Origin: CAZYXO01 sp964651315
GTDB taxonomy: Bacteria > Bacillota_I > Bacilli_A > RF39 > UBA660
Reading direction: 5' to 3'
Assembly (NCBI GenBank): GCA_964651315.1
Contig: CAZYXO010000007.1
Span: 1 to 24,000, forward strand
DNA: 24,000 nucleotides
Shown: positions 15,400 to 23,990 of the stretch, piece by piece
Position numbering within the stretch: position 1 is the stretch's first letter
Layout: the number at the start of each line of letters is the position of its first letter
The notes under the pieces: generated by a model
What the model was told of the DNA's origin: nothing
The model's input: only the letters and a program-made list of their open reading frames with translations
Database searches by the model: none
Translations under genes and position numbers: made by a program

Positions 15400-16323
15400 A
15401 TGAAAAAAATATTATTGTTATTTATTTGTTTATTTATTAATATTGCATATGTTAAAGCTGATGAAGTAATTATTAATTTAGATTTTGAAATGAAAAGTAC
15501 TTTTTATGCTGAAGTTACTAAAAGTGTAAGTGGAAACGTAACTACATTTACATACTTAAATAGATTACCGACTATGGATTTAACAGATTCCCAACTAAAA
15601 ACTATTTTGAAACAAAAAAGTGGAGTTGGTTCAGGTCCTTTAACTTATTATGAAGATTTAAAAATAACTGTTACACCTGATACACATTCAGATTATGCTC
15701 CACTTGTTGGTAAATCAACATATTACCGAGTTAATACTGGTGGAAAATGGGTTAAAAATGCTACTGATGTTATTGATGAAGGCAGTAGTGCTGAAGTCCA
15801 TAATTTAGTTAGTTATTACTGGCCTTATGGTTTTGCTGTTTCTTATAGAAAAACTACTAGTGAAAGTTATACGACTAGTATACCTAGTGGAACTAATTTA
15901 GCTGGTAAATCATTAGAAGAAAAACTAGCAATACTAATTGGCATTGATTTAGATAGTAAACCAAATGGGGTTGTAGATGCTTATAATACATTATGGTATT
16001 TTCGAGTGTTACCAAATTCATATACATTAAAAGAAAGATTTGACGTTTATAGTGCAAAATCAGATAGCGAACCTATTTTAGTTACAGGTAAAACTGATCA
16101 GTATGAAAAATCAAGTTTAAATCATATTGATACTGGTTATGTTGTCTTTAAATATGATAGAACTGCAACTGATACTAGTGCTTTTTTAGAAATAACAGAA
16201 AGTCAAAATAAAACTAGTAATGTTATAACACTACTAGTAGGTGGTTTCTTATTAATAGGTATATCTTTATTTGTTTATTATATAAATAAGGATAAAATAA
16301 TTAAAAGATTTAAAAGCCGATAA
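15400..16323 (+). CDS. Secreted, C-terminally membrane-anchored protein of unknown function
   Basis: 307 residues if started at ATG 15400, which gives a clean signal peptide (MKKILLLFICLFINIAYVKA, cleavage near ADE) and has a GTGATG ribosome-like sequence before it; GTG 15391 and ATG 15394 are alternatives. The mature part is about 255 residues, rich in Ser, Thr and Tyr and low in Cys, and looks like a beta-rich extracellular domain. The C-terminus has one membrane helix (VITLLVGGFLLIGISLFVYYI) and a basic tail, giving an outside-facing type I protein. No sortase signal is present. I recognise no domain. Its stop is directly adjacent to the stop of the convergent flavodoxin gene, with zero bases between them. 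Confidence 0.75.
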   Translation: MKKILLLFICLFINIAYVKADEVIINLDFEMKSTFYAEVTKSVSGNVTTFTYLNRLPTMDLTDSQLKTILKQKSGVGSGPLTYYEDLKITVTPDTHSDYAPLVGKSTYYRVNTGGKWVKNATDVIDEGSSAEVHNLVSYYWPYGFAVSYRKTTSESYTTSIPSGTNLAGKSLEEKLAILIGIDLDSKPNGVVDAYNTLWYFRVLPNSYTLKERFDVYSAKSDSEPILVTGKTDQYEKSSLNHIDTGYVVFKYDRTATDTSAFLEITESQNKTSNVITLLVGGFLLIGISLFVYYINKDKIIKRFKSR

Positions 16324-16947
16324 TTAATTTAGATTTAAAGTATCTATCCAATTATTTACCGATTCGCGAGATTCATTAATTCTACTTCCAGAAATAGTTA
16401 AACCAGGTAAATAATTTTTTGCTTTTGTATATTTTTTTAAATCACTTTCTACACTACCAAGTCCACTTCCACCAGATGTTGTAAATGGAATTATAGTTTT
16501 ATTGGTAAAGTCTTCACCTTCAACATAAGTAAAAACGGCCATCGGACAAGTTCCCCACCAAATCGGACAACCAATAAATATTGTATCGTAATCACTTACA
16601 CTAACTCTTGTTTTAATTTCTGGTCTTGCATTATCATTTAATTCTTCTTTAGCAACATCTGTAGTTTCATTATAATCAGTAGGATAAGCTTTTACAGTTT
16701 CAATTTGAAATAAATCTCCACCAGTTTTATCTTTAATATATTCTGCAAAAGTTTTAGTATTATTTGTTCTTGAATAATAAACTATTAATACCTTTTTATC
16801 ACTTGGTGCATTATTATTATCACTTTTAATATCACTTTTATTATTACCCGTATTTTCTTTATTTTTATTAAACATTAAATAACCTGTTCCTCCTATTAAT
16901 AAAATTATTGCCATAATAACTAAAATCATCATTAATTTTTTATTCAT
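16324..16947 (-). CDS. Membrane-anchored flavodoxin
   Basis: 207 residues: a membrane helix at 5-25, an Asn/Asp/Lys-rich linker to about residue 51, then a flavodoxin domain. FMN-binding landmarks are YYSRTNNTKTFAEYI (phosphate loop, 57-71), GCPIWWGTCPMAVFTYVE (126-143) and TTSGGSGLGSVE (157-168). There is no lipobox cysteine, so it is anchored by the helix with the domain outside or at the membrane face. Extracytoplasmic flavodoxins of this type occur widely in gut Firmicutes; the redox partner is unknown. AGGAGG lies six bases before ATG. Its own promoter is at 16970-16998. Confidence 0.85.
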   Translation of the reverse strand: MNKKLMMILVIMAIILLIGGTGYLMFNKNKENTGNNKSDIKSDNNNAPSDKKVLIVYYSRTNNTKTFAEYIKDKTGGDLFQIETVKAYPTDYNETTDVAKEELNDNARPEIKTRVSVSDYDTIFIGCPIWWGTCPMAVFTYVEGEDFTNKTIIPFTTSGGSGLGSVESDLKKYTKAKNYLPGLTISGSRINESRESVNNWIDTLNLN

Positions 16948-16969
16948 TATTTCCTCCTAACTTTTAATC

Positions 16970-16998
16970 ATTTTATCACAATTTTTTATTTTAGTAAA
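16970..16998 (-). promoter_or_regulatory. Promoter of the flavodoxin gene
   Basis: Minus strand -35 TTTACT (16998-16993), 17-base spacer, -10 TAAAAT (16975-16970). It is divergent from the promoter at 17005-17033, with the palindrome at 17013-17029 just upstream of it. Confidence 0.5.
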
Positions 16999-17004
16999 AA
17001 AAAC

Positions 17005-17033
17005 TTTACATTTTAACCAATTTGGTTAATAAT
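17005..17033 (+). promoter_or_regulatory. Promoter with 17-base palindromic operator before the alkyltransferase-like gene
   Basis: -35 TTTACA (17005-17010) and a -10 near 17027-17033 (TAATAA/AATAAT) enclose a perfect palindrome, TTAACCAATTTGGTTAA (17013-17029). A dimeric regulator bound there would cover the spacer and could also affect the divergent flavodoxin promoter. The regulator is unknown. Confidence 0.5.
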
Positions 17034-17057
17034 TTTAATGGAAAAGAGGATTTTAAT

Positions 17058-17531
17058 ATGAGTAAAGAAGATAAAAAAGATTTTAATGCTATGTTGAATA
17101 ATAACAAAAATATGCCGAAGATAGTTGATTTAGACAATGAGGCAGCAAAAAAATGGGGAGGAAAAAGAATGATTATCGCTCCGCCACTTTACTATGATGC
17201 AGTAATGAAAGAAATTCCCGAAGGAAAAATTATTACAACAAATGAAATTAGAAAATATATTGCAACGAGTAACAATGTTGATATAACTTGTCCTCTTACT
17301 GCAGGAATATTTATTAATATATGTGCTTGGGCAAGTTATCAAAGAGATAAAGACATTACTCCTTATTGGAGAGTCTTAAAAAGAGATGGGGAATTAAATC
17401 CGAAATTTCCTGGTGGAATAGAAGCACAAAAAACAAAATTGGAAAGTGAAGGGCATCAAATTATCAGTAAAGGTAAGAAGAATATTCGCTATTTTTTAGA
17501 AAATTATGATAAATCTTTATATAATTTATAA
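17058..17531 (+). CDS. MGMT-like DNA-binding protein (alkyltransferase-like, no acceptor cysteine)
   Basis: 157 residues from ATG 17058, chosen because AGAGGA lies seven bases upstream; the longer frame from 17022 starts inside the palindrome. The C-terminal two thirds match the DNA-binding domain of O6-alkylguanine methyltransferases: a helix-turn-helix region VMKEIPEGKIITTNEIRKYIA, then an active-site-like loop and DGELNPKFPGGIEAQKTKLESEGH. The acceptor motif PCHR reads PYWR here (102-105), so Cys is Tyr and His is Trp. It cannot take up an alkyl group. Alkyltransferase-like proteins flag such lesions for nucleotide excision repair; uvrB lies 3.5 kb downstream. A non-repair DNA-binding role is also possible. 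Confidence 0.75.
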   Translation: MSKEDKKDFNAMLNNNKNMPKIVDLDNEAAKKWGGKRMIIAPPLYYDAVMKEIPEGKIITTNEIRKYIATSNNVDITCPLTAGIFINICAWASYQRDKDITPYWRVLKRDGELNPKFPGGIEAQKTKLESEGHQIISKGKKNIRYFLENYDKSLYNL

Positions 17532-17589
17532 AAATATTAGTTTTATTCTATTAAATTAGTTATAATAATATAGAAAGAAGGAAAAGAAA

Positions 17590-18474
17590 ATGGAAAAAGT
17601 AAAAGTATATTTTACAAAGGAAATAACACCTGATAGTGTTGTAAAAATGTATGAAATCTTAAACAAAGATTTAAAAGGAAATGTTGCAGTTAAAGTTCAC
17701 TCAGGAGAAGCTGGTAATCAAAATTATTTACGTCCAGAATTTATGAAACCAATGGTAAGTCATGTTAAGGGAACCATTGTTGAATGTAATACTGCTTATG
17801 AAGGAATGAGAAATTCAACAGAAAAGCATAAAAAGTTAATCGAAAATCACGGTTGGACTAATTATTTTAATGTTGATATTATGGATGCTGAAGATGATGA
17901 TTTTGTTCTAGAAATTCCTAATGGAAAAGTATTAAAAGAAAATTATTTAGGAAAAAATATAGTTAATTATGATAGTATGTTAGTTTTATCACATTTTAAA
18001 GGACATCCAATGGGTGGATTCGGTGGGGCTTTAAAGCAATTATCAATTGGTTGTGCTTCATCTCGTGGAAAAGCATGGATTCATTCTGCTGGTAAAACTA
18101 AAAATCAAGAAACTTTATGGGATAATATAGCAGAGCAAGATAAATTTTTAGAATCTATGGCTGATGCTGCATCTTCAGTTGTTAATTATTTTAAAGGCAA
18201 TATGGCATTTATTAATATAATGGCTAATATGTCTGTTGATTGTGATTGCTGTGCAACTGCAGAAGATCCATGCATGAAAGATATTGGCATATTATCATCT
18301 CTTGACCCTATCGCACTTGACCGAGCATGTATTGATTTAGTGTATAATTCAAATGATGAAGGTAAAGACCATTTTATAAAAAGAGTAGAATCAAGAAATG
18401 GAATTCACACAATAAAATCTGCAAATGAACTAAATTTTGGAACTACTGAATACGAATTAATTGAAATTAACTAG
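17590..18474 (+). CDS. DUF362-family protein
   Basis: 294 residues, with AAGGA eight bases before ATG and a TATAAT at 17561-17566 as probable -10. The whole length fits the DUF362 domain: VAVKVHSGEAGNQNYLRPEFMKP near the start, SHFKGHPMGGFGGALKQLSIG in the middle (134-154) and DPIALDRACIDLV near the end. A Cys cluster DCDCCATAEDPC (C218, C220, C221, C228) may hold a metal centre. The ferredoxin domain often attached to DUF362 proteins is absent. Biochemical function is not established; members are often linked to redox or metal-centre proteins. Transcription ends in the hairpin overlapping its stop codon, so it is probably monocistronic. Confidence 0.85.
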   Translation: MEKVKVYFTKEITPDSVVKMYEILNKDLKGNVAVKVHSGEAGNQNYLRPEFMKPMVSHVKGTIVECNTAYEGMRNSTEKHKKLIENHGWTNYFNVDIMDAEDDDFVLEIPNGKVLKENYLGKNIVNYDSMLVLSHFKGHPMGGFGGALKQLSIGCASSRGKAWIHSAGKTKNQETLWDNIAEQDKFLESMADAASSVVNYFKGNMAFINIMANMSVDCDCCATAEDPCMKDIGILSSLDPIALDRACIDLVYNSNDEGKDHFIKRVESRNGIHTIKSANELNFGTTEYELIEIN

Positions 18475-18499
18475 AATAACAAAAAAGTTATTCTTTTTT
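18473..18499 (+). terminator. Rho-independent terminator after the DUF362 gene
   Basis: Perfect 8-bp stem AGAATAAC / GTTATTCT (18473-18480, 18487-18494) with a 6-A loop, followed by five T. The stem begins within the TAG stop codon. Confidence 0.85.
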
Positions 18500-18560
18500 A
18501 TAAATTATCTTTTTTTGTTCAAATATTAGCATGAAATTATAGTTTTTTTGTATTTTGCAA

Positions 18561-18622
18561 CTAAATTTAGCAAATATGACACTAAATTTAGGTTGTGCTA
18601 CCAATAGGAAATAGCATATAAT
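18561..18622 (+). promoter_or_regulatory. Promoter with twin CTAAATTTAG operators before the XRE-membrane gene
   Basis: Two identical 10-base palindromes, CTAAATTTAG, at 18561-18570 and 18582-18591 are spaced 21 bp, two helical turns, so they face the same side of the DNA. The second abuts -35 TTGTGC (18593-18598), which is followed after 18 bases by a perfect -10 TATAAT (18617-18622). This is a good candidate for autoregulation by the XRE protein downstream (inference). Confidence 0.65.
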
Positions 18623-18641
18623 TTTGGCAGAGGTGAGAAAA

Positions 18642-20042
18642 ATGCGATTTTGTGAGAAATTAGCAAAATTAAGAAAAGAGAGGAATTTATCACAAGAAAT
18701 GCTTGCTGATAAATTAAATATGTCTAGGCAAGCAATTTCAAAATGGGAATCTGGTTCAACATATCCGGATATGGAAAAAATGTTAGAAATATGTAAGGTA
18801 CTCGATTGCAAATTAGATGATTTATTAGATGATGGTGCTTTAGGAGAAAAAGAACCAACTAAAATATCTAAATTTAGTATTGATAATATGTTAAAAGAGT
18901 TACTTGGGTTTATTACTAAAACATATAATATGTTTTGTAGTATGAAATTTAGTGAAAAAATAAAATGTTTACTAGAAATGACATTTATTATACTATTACT
19001 TGCACTTCTATTTAATGTTATCGAAAATATTGGTAGTTATATCTTAAGTAATATTTTAAGTGTGTTCCCTGTTAAATTAATTTATGGATTTACTGCCCTA
19101 TTTAGTTTTATTTTCTATATAATATCACGAGCACTAGGTTTTATTATTACAATTCATTTATTTAAAATTAGGTATTTAGATTATTTTATAACAGTTGAAG
19201 ATAAAGAAGTTGAAGAAAAAATAATAGAAGAACCAATAGATGAAATTAAAAATCATAAAACAGATAAACATGGAAATGTAATTTTAGAAAAAAAGAAAGA
19301 AAAAATTATTATCAGAGATCCAAAACATTCTACATTTAGTTTTTTTGGATTAATTTCAAAAATAATTGTTTTCTTTATTAAAGCAGCATTAATATTTATT
19401 GGATTCTTTGCTATTCTATCATTTGTAATTATTGCATTCTGTACATTTAGTTCTTTATTATACATAAAATATGGATTAATATTCTTAGGTTTATTTATTG
19501 CAGGACTTGGTTGTGTTTTAATTAATTATGTAGCACTTGAATTCACTTATAATTTTATTGTTAATAAAAATTTACATTTAAAAAGAATGTTTATCATTAT
19601 TATTATTGGTCTTTTATCTATTGGAATGGGTTTCGCTATTTCATTTATTCAATATACTTCATTTGATACGATAAACAATTTTAATGATATTTTAAAACCA
19701 GCTCAAATAAAAATTAATATGAAAGATAATTTACACATTGATTATATACTTGATGATGAAATTGATATTATTATTGATGATACTATAGATTACATTTTAA
19801 TTGATTATAAAAAATTGGATAATGCAAGCATAGAATACTATGAACATCGTAGTAGTAATTATAATAATGCAATATTATATGGTCGTTTAGTAGATAATGT
19901 TAATCCTATAGATGACATAAAACTAATACTACAAGATATTAAAAATAAAAAAGCCCGAGATTATTCTTATTTGACAAATTTTGAAATCACTTCAATAACA
20001 ATTTCTACAGAAAATTATGAAATATTAAAAGGAAATAGATAA
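18642..20042 (+). CDS. Membrane-bound XRE-family transcriptional regulator
   Basis: 466 residues from ATG 18642, which follows AGAGGTGA; the TTG at 18624 lies before that ribosome site. Residues 1-65 are a classic XRE domain (RKERNLSQEMLADKLNMSRQAISKWESG...LDDLL). The rest is a membrane domain with about seven helices between residues 100 and 345, interrupted by a charged cytoplasmic loop around 185-225. It ends in a soluble acidic tail of about 120 residues, strand-rich (HIDYILDDEIDIIIDDTIDYILIDY), probably outside the cell. XRE-membrane fusions are common in Firmicutes and are thought to couple envelope state to transcription; the signal here is unknown. Monocistronic, with its own promoter and terminator. 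Confidence 0.85.
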   Translation: MRFCEKLAKLRKERNLSQEMLADKLNMSRQAISKWESGSTYPDMEKMLEICKVLDCKLDDLLDDGALGEKEPTKISKFSIDNMLKELLGFITKTYNMFCSMKFSEKIKCLLEMTFIILLLALLFNVIENIGSYILSNILSVFPVKLIYGFTALFSFIFYIISRALGFIITIHLFKIRYLDYFITVEDKEVEEKIIEEPIDEIKNHKTDKHGNVILEKKKEKIIIRDPKHSTFSFFGLISKIIVFFIKAALIFIGFFAILSFVIIAFCTFSSLLYIKYGLIFLGLFIAGLGCVLINYVALEFTYNFIVNKNLHLKRMFIIIIIGLLSIGMGFAISFIQYTSFDTINNFNDILKPAQIKINMKDNLHIDYILDDEIDIIIDDTIDYILIDYKKLDNASIEYYEHRSSNYNNAILYGRLVDNVNPIDDIKLILQDIKNKKARDYSYLTNFEITSITISTENYEILKGNR

Positions 20043-20066
20043 ATCGTTTTAAAAAGCGATTTTTTT
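20041..20066 (+). terminator. Rho-independent terminator after the XRE-membrane gene
   Basis: AAATCG (20041-20046) and CGATTT (20057-20062) pair, extended inwards by TTTT/AAAA with one bulged G, and are followed by a run of T. It overlaps the stop codon. Confidence 0.7.
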
Positions 20067-20111
20067 ATATCATTTTTTTGTTATAATATCTATATAAGGT
20101 TGAGATAACAA

Positions 20112-20858
20112 ATGAAAAAAAATATTATTATTCACATTCCCCATTCTTCTTTAAGAATACCAAAAATGTTTTGGAATAATTGTTTATTAACAAAAGAAGA
20201 AATATTAAATGAAAATAAATTTATGTGTGATTTATATGTTGATAAGTTTATTTCAAAAAATAGGTTTGAAACAATAGTTTTTAAATATTCCCGAATATTT
20301 TGCGATGTAGAAAGATTTAATAGTGATTTATTAGAACCCATGAATAAAAAAGGTATGGGTATTGTTTACACTAAAACATCTAAAAATATTACTTTTGCAA
20401 ATGTTAATGATATTTATAAAGAAAAAGTTATTAATGAATATTATAATAAACATCATAAATTATTAAATGAAACAACAAAAAAGATAATTGATAAATATAA
20501 TGAATGTTTAATTGTAGATTTACATAGTTTCTCAGATGAATTAGTTTATGACATAAAGAAAATAAAGAATAATCCTGATATTTGTATTGGTTTTGATAAA
20601 TGTTTTTATAATAAAAATATAGTAAATTTTACTAAAAGTTTTTTTGAAAAACACGGTTATTCAACTAAATTTAATTATCCTTATTCTGGTTCTATGATTC
20701 CCAGTAATTATTATTTTAATAAAGATAAAAGCGTAAAATCAATAATGATAGAAATAAATAAAAGACTATATTTAGATACAAATAATAAAAGAAATAAGAA
20801 CTATAAAAAGTTAAAAAAAATTATAAAAATATATTTAAAAAACTTATGTGTTTACTAA
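20112..20858 (+). CDS. N-formylglutamate amidohydrolase-like protein
   Basis: 248 residues. Family landmarks occur in the expected order: IIHIPHSSLRIP at 6-17, RIFCDVERFNSD near 60-70, KGMGIVYTKTS near 79-89, CLIVDLHSFSDEL near 135-147 (His-Ser metal/catalytic region), NYPYSGSMIPSNYY and a final IMIEINKRLYLD. The family hydrolyses N-formylglutamate to glutamate and formate in some histidine pathways, but many small members have unknown amide substrates and no hut genes lie nearby. There is no signal peptide. TATAAT at 20082-20087 is a likely -10; the leader is about 20 bases with AAGG rather far (11 bases) from the ATG. Confidence 0.82.
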   Translation: MKKNIIIHIPHSSLRIPKMFWNNCLLTKEEILNENKFMCDLYVDKFISKNRFETIVFKYSRIFCDVERFNSDLLEPMNKKGMGIVYTKTSKNITFANVNDIYKEKVINEYYNKHHKLLNETTKKIIDKYNECLIVDLHSFSDELVYDIKKIKNNPDICIGFDKCFYNKNIVNFTKSFFEKHGYSTKFNYPYSGSMIPSNYYFNKDKSVKSIMIEINKRLYLDTNNKRNKNYKKLKKIIKIYLKNLCVY

Positions 20859-20878
20859 CTAACAACAATTGCTTTATA

Positions 20879-20907
20879 TTGTTTTATATAATTAATAATG
20901 ATAAAAT
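20879..20907 (+). promoter_or_regulatory. Candidate uvrB promoter
   Basis: -35 TTGTTT (20879-20884), 17-base spacer, -10 TAAAAT (20902-20907). This gives a leader of about 100 bases. No GAAC-N4-GTTC type LexA box is visible. Short arms AATACT/AGTATT flank the AAAGGA ribosome site and could form a weak hairpin around it. Confidence 0.35.
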
Positions 20908-21011
20908 AATGAGTACGTAAGAAGTATTGTTTTAAAATGTTTATTTTTCTCTATTAAAAAGAATTATACACGATTTTAGGTTAATACTATTAATGAAAGG
21001 AAGTATTATTA

Positions 21012-22961
21012 ATGTTCAAATTAGTATCAAAATATAAACCAAGTGGAGATCAACCAAATGCTATTGAAACTTTAGTTAAAGGTATTGAAAGTGGTAAAAA
21101 ACATCAAGTACTGCTTGGTGCTACTGGTACAGGTAAAACATTTACAATTGCTAATGTTATTGAAAGAGTGCAAAAACCAACGTTAGTATTAGCTCATAAT
21201 AAGACTTTAGCAGGACAGTTATATGCTGAACTTAAAGAATTATTTCCAGAAAATCATGTCGAATACTTTGTATCATATTATGATTACTATCAACCAGAAG
21301 CATATGTTCCATCAAGTGATACATATATTGAAAAAGATTCCAGTATTAATGATGAAATAGATGAACTTAGACATGCGGCAACTTGTAATTTAATTAATAA
21401 TGATGATGTTATTGTAGTATCAAGTGTATCATGTATATATGGCATTGGAGAAAAAGAAGAATATAAGAAAAATATGTTGGTTCTTAATATCGGCGATAAC
21501 ATTAGTAGAAATCAAATCATAAATAAATTAATTGATATGGCTTATGAACGAGTTGATATGGATTTTCATCGGGGTACTTTTAGAGTTCGTGGTGAAAATA
21601 TTGATATTGTTCCAGTTATTGAAAAAAATCATGGATATAAAATTACTATTGAAGATGATGTAATTACTTCTCTAAATGAATTTGATCCTGTAACTGGTGC
21701 TAACTTAAATAGTAAAAGAATATTAATAATATCACCAGCATCCCACTTCGTAACAAGTCCAGAAAAGATGGAAATTGCAATACAAAGAATAGAAAATGAA
21801 CTAGAAATAAGATTAAAAGAATTACATGAACAAAATAAATTAATTGAAGAACAAAGATTAAGAGAAAGAACTAAGTATGATTTAGAAATGTTAAAAGAAA
21901 CTGGATTTTGCAATGGTGTAGAAAACTATGCTAGACATTTAGCACTTCGAAATGCGGGTGAAACGCCTTCATGTTTAATTGATTTCTTTCCGAAAGATTT
22001 CTTACTTGTTGTTGATGAATCACATGTAACACTTCCCCAAGTAAGAGGAATGTATAATGGAGACAGAATGCGTAAATCAACTCTTGTTGAATATGGCTTT
22101 AGATTACCTTCAGCACTTGATAATCGACCATTACAATTTGATGAATTTAATGCTCATATTAATAATGCGATATATGTTTCAGCTACTCCTGGTGATTATG
22201 AACTTGAACTGGTGAATCATAAATGGGCAGAACAAATAATAAGACCAACAGGACTTCTTGATCCGACAATTGAAATTAAACCAAGTGAAGGCCAAATAGA
22301 TGATATTATCAATGAAATAAATTTACGCAAAGAAAAAAACGAAAGAGTATTAGTAACAACATTAACTATTCGAATGAGTGAAGAATTAACTAATTATTTA
22401 AAAGAAATGAATATTAAAGTTGCTTATTTACATGCAGAAGTTATTACTTTAGAACGACTAAAAATAATTCGTGATTTAAGACTTGGTGTTTATGATTGTA
22501 TAGTTGGTATTAACTTACTACGTGAAGGACTTGATATTCCCGAAGTAAGTTTAATATGTATACTGGACGCTAATAAGCAAGGATTCTTAAGAAGTGGTAG
22601 AAGTTTAGTGCAAACTATTGGTAGAGCAGCAAGAAATAGTAATGGTCATGTTATTATGTATGCAGATACTGTAAGTGATGCAATGGATTATGCTATTAAA
22701 GAAACTAATCGAAGAAGAAGTATTCAAGAAAAGTATAATGAAGAACATAATATAACTCCTACAACTATTACAAAAGATATTAAAGAAGTAATATCTAGTA
22801 GTTTAGATGACAAAAAAGAAAAGAAAAAGTTAAATAAAAAAGAATTAAGAGATATAATAGAATCAGTAGAAAATGAAATGAATGAAGCAGCAAGAAGATA
22901 TGATTTTGAGAAAGCAATGGAACTTCGGGATATTTTATTTGAAATGAAAGGTTTGAAGTAA
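21012..22961 (+). CDS. uvrB: Excinuclease ABC subunit B (UvrB)
   Basis: 649 residues, normal family length. UvrB receives damaged DNA from UvrA, verifies the lesion and recruits UvrC for incision in nucleotide excision repair. Visible: Walker A GATGTGKT (36-43), the beta-hairpin region YFVSYYDYYQPEAYVP, helicase motif VVDESHVT, motif ISATPGDYE-like (YVSATPGDYELEL), motif V/VI GINLLREGLDIPEVSL and QTIGRAARN. The C-terminal UVR motif is a coiled hairpin (EMNEAARRYDFEKAMELRDIL) that binds UvrC. AAAGGA lies about ten bases before ATG. uvrA does not follow; instead a dehydrogenase gene overlaps the stop by one base. Confidence 0.98.
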   Translation: MFKLVSKYKPSGDQPNAIETLVKGIESGKKHQVLLGATGTGKTFTIANVIERVQKPTLVLAHNKTLAGQLYAELKELFPENHVEYFVSYYDYYQPEAYVPSSDTYIEKDSSINDEIDELRHAATCNLINNDDVIVVSSVSCIYGIGEKEEYKKNMLVLNIGDNISRNQIINKLIDMAYERVDMDFHRGTFRVRGENIDIVPVIEKNHGYKITIEDDVITSLNEFDPVTGANLNSKRILIISPASHFVTSPEKMEIAIQRIENELEIRLKELHEQNKLIEEQRLRERTKYDLEMLKETGFCNGVENYARHLALRNAGETPSCLIDFFPKDFLLVVDESHVTLPQVRGMYNGDRMRKSTLVEYGFRLPSALDNRPLQFDEFNAHINNAIYVSATPGDYELELVNHKWAEQIIRPTGLLDPTIEIKPSEGQIDDIINEINLRKEKNERVLVTTLTIRMSEELTNYLKEMNIKVAYLHAEVITLERLKIIRDLRLGVYDCIVGINLLREGLDIPEVSLICILDANKQGFLRSGRSLVQTIGRAARNSNGHVIMYADTVSDAMDYAIKETNRRRSIQEKYNEEHNITPTTITKDIKEVISSSLDDKKEKKKLNKKELRDIIESVENEMNEAARRYDFEKAMELRDILFEMKGLK

Positions 22962-23713
22962 TGAAAGCATTAATAACAGGAGCATCTTCTGGTATAGGAA
23001 GAGATATGGCGAGGTATTTAAGTAGTCTTGGTTATGATTTAATTTTAGTTGCTAGAAGAATTGAAAAACTTGATATGTTAAAAAGAGAATTAAAAACTAA
23101 TGTCAGAATTATATCTTGTGATTTACAAAAAAAAGATAGTGTTTATAAACTTTATGACGAAGTTAAAAAAGACAATATTGATATGTTAGTCAATAATGCT
23201 GGTTTTGGTTTATTTGGGGAATTTTTTTACACTGATTTAGACCGTGAGTTAGAAATGATTGACGTAAATATTGTTGCTTATCACATTTTAACAAAATTAT
23301 TTGTCCAAGATTTTGTTAGAAAAGATTCTGGATATATTTTAAATGTTGCTAGTAGTGCTGGATTTTTAGCGGGACCTACTCTTAGTACTTATTATGCAAC
23401 AAAAAATTATATTTTGAAACTTACTATGGCTATTAATGAAGAATTAAGAAGCAAAAAAAGTAATGTTGTTATTTGTGCATTATGTCCAGGACCGGTTAAT
23501 ACGGAATTTAATAAGGTTGCTAAAGGTACATTTACCATTAAAGGTGCTAGTAGTGAATATGTTGCAAAATATGGAATTGATAAACTTTTAAAGAAGAAAA
23601 TGATTATAGTTCCAACAATAAAAATGAAGTTAGGATTATTCTTTAATAGGTTTTTACCATACCGACTTCAACTGAAAATAGTAAAAAATATTCAAATAAG
23701 GAAAAATAAGTAG
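22961..23713 (+). CDS. Short-chain dehydrogenase/reductase
   Basis: 250 residues with the classical SDR set: cofactor loop TGASSGIG (6-13), basic residues after strand 2 (ARRIEK, suggesting NADPH preference), CDLQKKDS, NNAG (78-81), catalytic S132 region NVASSAG and YxxxK (Y144-K148), then the CPGPVNTEF loop. Closest in style to the DltE/YqjQ-type SDRs; substrate unknown. Its ATG overlaps the uvrB TAA (TAATG), with AAAGG eight bases before, so the two are translated together even though no shared pathway is obvious. Confidence 0.92.
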   Translation: MKALITGASSGIGRDMARYLSSLGYDLILVARRIEKLDMLKRELKTNVRIISCDLQKKDSVYKLYDEVKKDNIDMLVNNAGFGLFGEFFYTDLDRELEMIDVNIVAYHILTKLFVQDFVRKDSGYILNVASSAGFLAGPTLSTYYATKNYILKLTMAINEELRSKKSNVVICALCPGPVNTEFNKVAKGTFTIKGASSEYVAKYGIDKLLKKKMIIVPTIKMKLGLFFNRFLPYRLQLKIVKNIQIRKNK

Positions 23714-23759
23714 ATTTTCTTTATTTTTTATGTTATTTTTTGGGTAGGAGGATACGATT

Positions 23760-23990
23760 ATGAATTTAAAATACACAAAAATATTAAAAAAAGAGGAAGA
23801 ATTTAAGGCTTATTTAAAATGTTTGAACCAATTAAGTAAAATAGAAAAAGCATTATTATTTGAAGCAATGCTTGTTGAGCAAGGTATAGAATATCAAAAT
23901 AATGGTTTAAGCCGAAATTTATGTGATAACTCTAGTTTTCAAATCGGTTATGAACTTGCTTTAGTTAAAGAAAAAGTTGGTTTACAGTAA
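23760..23990 (+). CDS. Small hypothetical protein
   Basis: 76 residues, mostly helical, charged, with no membrane segment. It has a strong ribosome site (TAGGAGGA, nine bases before ATG) and lies 46 bases after the dehydrogenase without a terminator between, so it may share its transcript. I recognise no family. Confidence 0.7.
   Translation: MNLKYTKILKKEEEFKAYLKCLNQLSKIEKALLFEAMLVEQGIEYQNNGLSRNLCDNSSFQIGYELALVKEKVGLQ

Noticed and set aside
20908..21011. Riboswitch or LexA-controlled leader before uvrB
   Set aside because: No known aptamer pattern or GAAC-N4-GTTC box; only short weak arms around the ribosome site.
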